A stretch of DNA of 64,000 nucleotides, from contig NMRA01000335.1 of assembly GCA_002633005.1 (NCBI GenBank), positions 336,475 through 400,474 on the forward strand, written 5' to 3'. Of the stretch, positions 61,336-64,000 are shown in pieces. Under the pieces are notes generated by a model. The model did not search any database. It was not told the origin of the DNA and saw only the letters and a list, made by a program, of their open reading frames with translations. Positions within the stretch are counted from its first letter, which is position 1. The number at the start of each line of letters is the position of its first letter. Position numbers and translations under genes: made by a program. This DNA comes from Phoronis australis. Taxonomy: Eukaryota > Phoronida > Phoronidae.

Positions 61336-63897
61336 CGATACTCATTCACAGTTCAGCCACAATGTATTTTAATTTGAAGAAACTCCGTTCTCGTTTTGTA
61401 ACCTCAACTCATCCACATAATATTTCACTTAGTTCAGTATTTCACATTTAGGCAGCGTGTCCCTAATTCTAGGTAAAGACCTAGCTTCATATACAGGTGC
61501 AGGGGCCTAAACATGCACTCATGGGCTAAGTCATGCATATGTTGCTACCACTGCATCATCCAACCAGTGTTATCTGTTGTCTTCAGGATATCGCACAGCA
61601 ATGTTATACTTTCAGTTTTGGAAAAAATGAACTTGACATTTTTTGACAATGACTGCTGATGTATATTGGACAAACTTTTTGTACTCCTTCCTGAAACTGT
61701 TGTAGATCACCGTATCATTCTTAGCAACATCATCAATCATGACCAGGTGATAGTAACAGTATATAAAATGATCTACACAAAATCAACCACCCCGAAATTC
61801 ACAGCTTATTGGTATCACCTAACCACTGTCCATACTGCTGTAATAAGAACTGAATTTAAGAGTAAATTGTGTTTTGAGAAGATAACTTAACAATTTAATT
61901 CCATCTAAATAGTTTCATAACAATTTTCCATCTGGAACAATTGAAGTAACCTTCATGTGTGTTACCTACTAACATCTTGAAAGCGATGACACATCGTGAC
62001 AGCCGTCGCATGATGGTTTACACAAACCATTTTTCGCAACAATTGACAAAAAGGAACTTGTAAGCCATTGGCATGTTATAAAACTCAAAGAGTTCACAAG
62101 TTTATCATATCTAGCAAATGGCTTTTGTCTAAAGGACATGTTACGTGTTTTGGAACGAAAGTCTTCATAATTGCTTTTTCCTACGTAAATTCATGTGATA
62201 GCGAGAAGTACTGATAATTGTTTTGTTTGTTCCTATAAAAGATATAATTACACATAATTGTTTCAACTGTCTAATCCAACCTATGACACTGTCCTATGAT
62301 TGGTGGAAATCCTGACCACATGTTTTACCTGGCGATATCATTGGATGTTCTAACTAATCAGGATATGTGGTCCCACAACAAAGTGCATGGCAAATACCAT
62401 AAGCTTGTGAAAATGATACAATACTAACCAATCTACCCCACAATATGGCAGACAAACCAAATTCTATGTTTCACTTTTCTTAACAAAGTACTAGAAGCAG
62501 AAAACAAAGGTTTTAGCAGTCTTCAAGTTAGTGTAGCTACCATGGGATATTTTCAGAAACTGCAAACTAAGGCATTCATAACAACATTGAAAGCTTTAGA
62601 AAAATGAAAAACAGCAAATTTTGGCAAATACTTGTTTGTACAAGACTGGATTCAACTTAATTGTATATGTTAAGGATCAAAAAACATAAAAAAGGACAAT
62701 GTTCAGTGACAGGTATGCTTGACATTTTTATATTTCTTGGTTTTCAATGTTTTTGCTCACACGATATCACCAGCACATTAACTTTTAGAGATGACAAGTT
62801 CGAGGAAAATTATTAACCCTTACGCGGTCTTCAAATTCAAACGCATTACGGCAAAACTGTAAAATTTTATTTGATCAAAATTTTCAACAAGAAGATAATT
62901 TTACTTCATTAATTAGAAAATTTTATATACTGTAGTACGGCAATTTTTAATAAACACACATTTTTTAACATTTTTGGCAATACTGTGAGCGAAAAAAAAT
63001 GCAATTCGCCCATTACTTATTGTTTGAATTTGAGGAAACTTTACTGGACCTTTTCAGTGCAAGCCAGAACAGTGGAATGGCAGGTCAACTATAATGGTCC
63101 ATGAAGTGTTTGTTATAAACCATGTGAACAAGTGTGACTCACAGCTAGTTCCTTGTAACTTGTAAGTGATGCATTGTAGACTGAAGAAATTTAAGTATAC
63201 CATGCACTCAGAAGGAATAAAGCGGACAAAGGATATCTTATTAAATGTCACTGATCCAGTACAATACTGAAATGCACTGTTAGTAATAACAACTAGCTTC
63301 ACTAGTAATGACAAACAGGCTTGAAGAACCAGTGTATGAGGCATTACACCAGTCATTATTGAGAAGATCAGACAAAAAAAGAACTTGAATGTCACAGATT
63401 CCAGGGCACAGGGTACAAGGAATAGAAAACAGGGCAATGACGGCATAAATGGACTGAATAACATGTTCACAAATAAGGTTAGCAGGTGGCTGAAGACCAG
63501 ACACAACAACCATTAATTTACAAGCTGACAAATGTTGAACTGAATTTTGTTGCATAACAGAGAATATTCACAATTGAGTCTGGAACAAATTCTCAGAAAA
63601 GCAGGTACCACAAGAAATCCAACAGAGTTAAATGACCACACCTGGCTTCACTGACCACAGGACTGCACTCAGTGTCCACAGTGAATGAGTACAACAAGGG
63701 AAGGTCCAAATAATGGCCTGCAGAACCAATATCAGTATTATACACGGCATAGTGGAGTAGCTAACCAATGATGGTGAACAGAATACATTTTTTCAATTAA
63801 GTTACAAGAGCAGCGAAAAGCACTGAAATGCACAAAGAACTACGCTGCAAACAGTATAGAGAGGGTTACCATTATCCCATAATATAAGGAATAAAAT

Positions 63898-63912
63898 GGC
63901 CACTAGGGGGTG
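63898..63912 (+). repeat. Lone CTCF-core-like motif with repeat flank
   Basis: GGCCACTAGGGGGTG preceded by AATAAAAT, as in the array at 45785-46735 (AATAAAAATGGCCACTAGG). It is probably a dispersed copy of the same repeat. Confidence 0.5.
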
Positions 63913-64000
63913 TATCATCAGCCAAATCCATCTAAAACCAGGAAATTAACTCCTTGGTAAAACTTTTATTTGCAAGATTTCATGAATTTTTCTAACCAGC

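Larger units (their letters stand above)
59612..64000. other. Probable first intron / upstream region of the IRS gene
   Basis: It should contain or lead to the exon coding for the start of the PH domain. I scanned the minus strand for a donor following a GYL-K-like stretch and found none I trust. It holds a fold-back element at 60858-61335 and a CTCF-like motif at 63898. Otherwise it is AT-rich and shows nothing. Confidence 0.45.

Noticed and set aside
61976-62020. Minus-strand MRRLSRCVIAFKMLV before a GTAAC donor
   Set aside because: It is open, but it does not resemble the start of an IRS PH domain and has no other support.
63054-63509. 151-codon minus-strand ORF
   Set aside because: Hydrophobic low-complexity reading with no family match and no splice context for the IRS gene.

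Overview
The window comes from an animal (metazoan) nuclear genome. The genes carry many GT-AG introns, intergenic DNA is rich in short non-autonomous transposons and minisatellites, and the proteins are animal types: villin, a caspase and an insulin receptor substrate. A Penelope-like retroelement and a heavy MITE load fit an invertebrate, probably marine and highly polymorphic. I cannot name the species.

Layout. (1) 1-1194 is short anonymous DNA ending in a 79-bp tandem duplication that runs into a 1,973-base poly-C block and one N (1195-3168). I read the block as an assembly artefact. (2) 3194-20282 (+) is a villin gene of 21 recognised exons, from the second half of gelsolin domain G2 through G6 to a headpiece. 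Its 5' end (G1 and the start of G2) is missing or hidden behind the poly-C block. (3) 20283-25429 is intergenic and repeat-bearing. (4) 25430-27139 (+) is a large intronless ankyrin-repeat ORF. (5) 30069-40865 (+) holds caspase exons with no start codon of their own. A strong phase-1 donor at the end of the last ankyrin repeat makes the two join in frame into a predicted 917-residue ankyrin-caspase protein. The caspase introns contain a Penelope-like GIY-YIG fragment, several minisatellites and nested MITEs. A 1.9-kb stretch including a partial p10 exon is duplicated between single-N joins and is most likely the second haplotype. (6) 41411-49492 is repeat-rich DNA, including an array of CTCF-core-like motifs and a perfect hairpin. 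(7) 49493-59611 (-) is an insulin receptor substrate gene with PH and PTB domains and ten YXXM motifs. Its first coding exon was not found. (8) 59612-64000 is probably 5' intron or upstream DNA of that gene and holds a fold-back element.

The genes are independent units and do not form an operon: an actin-bundling protein, a likely cell-death or immune protease on an ankyrin scaffold, and an insulin-signalling adaptor. The main biological lead is the ankyrin-caspase fusion. The main caution is assembly quality: poly-C, four single-N joins and one false duplication.
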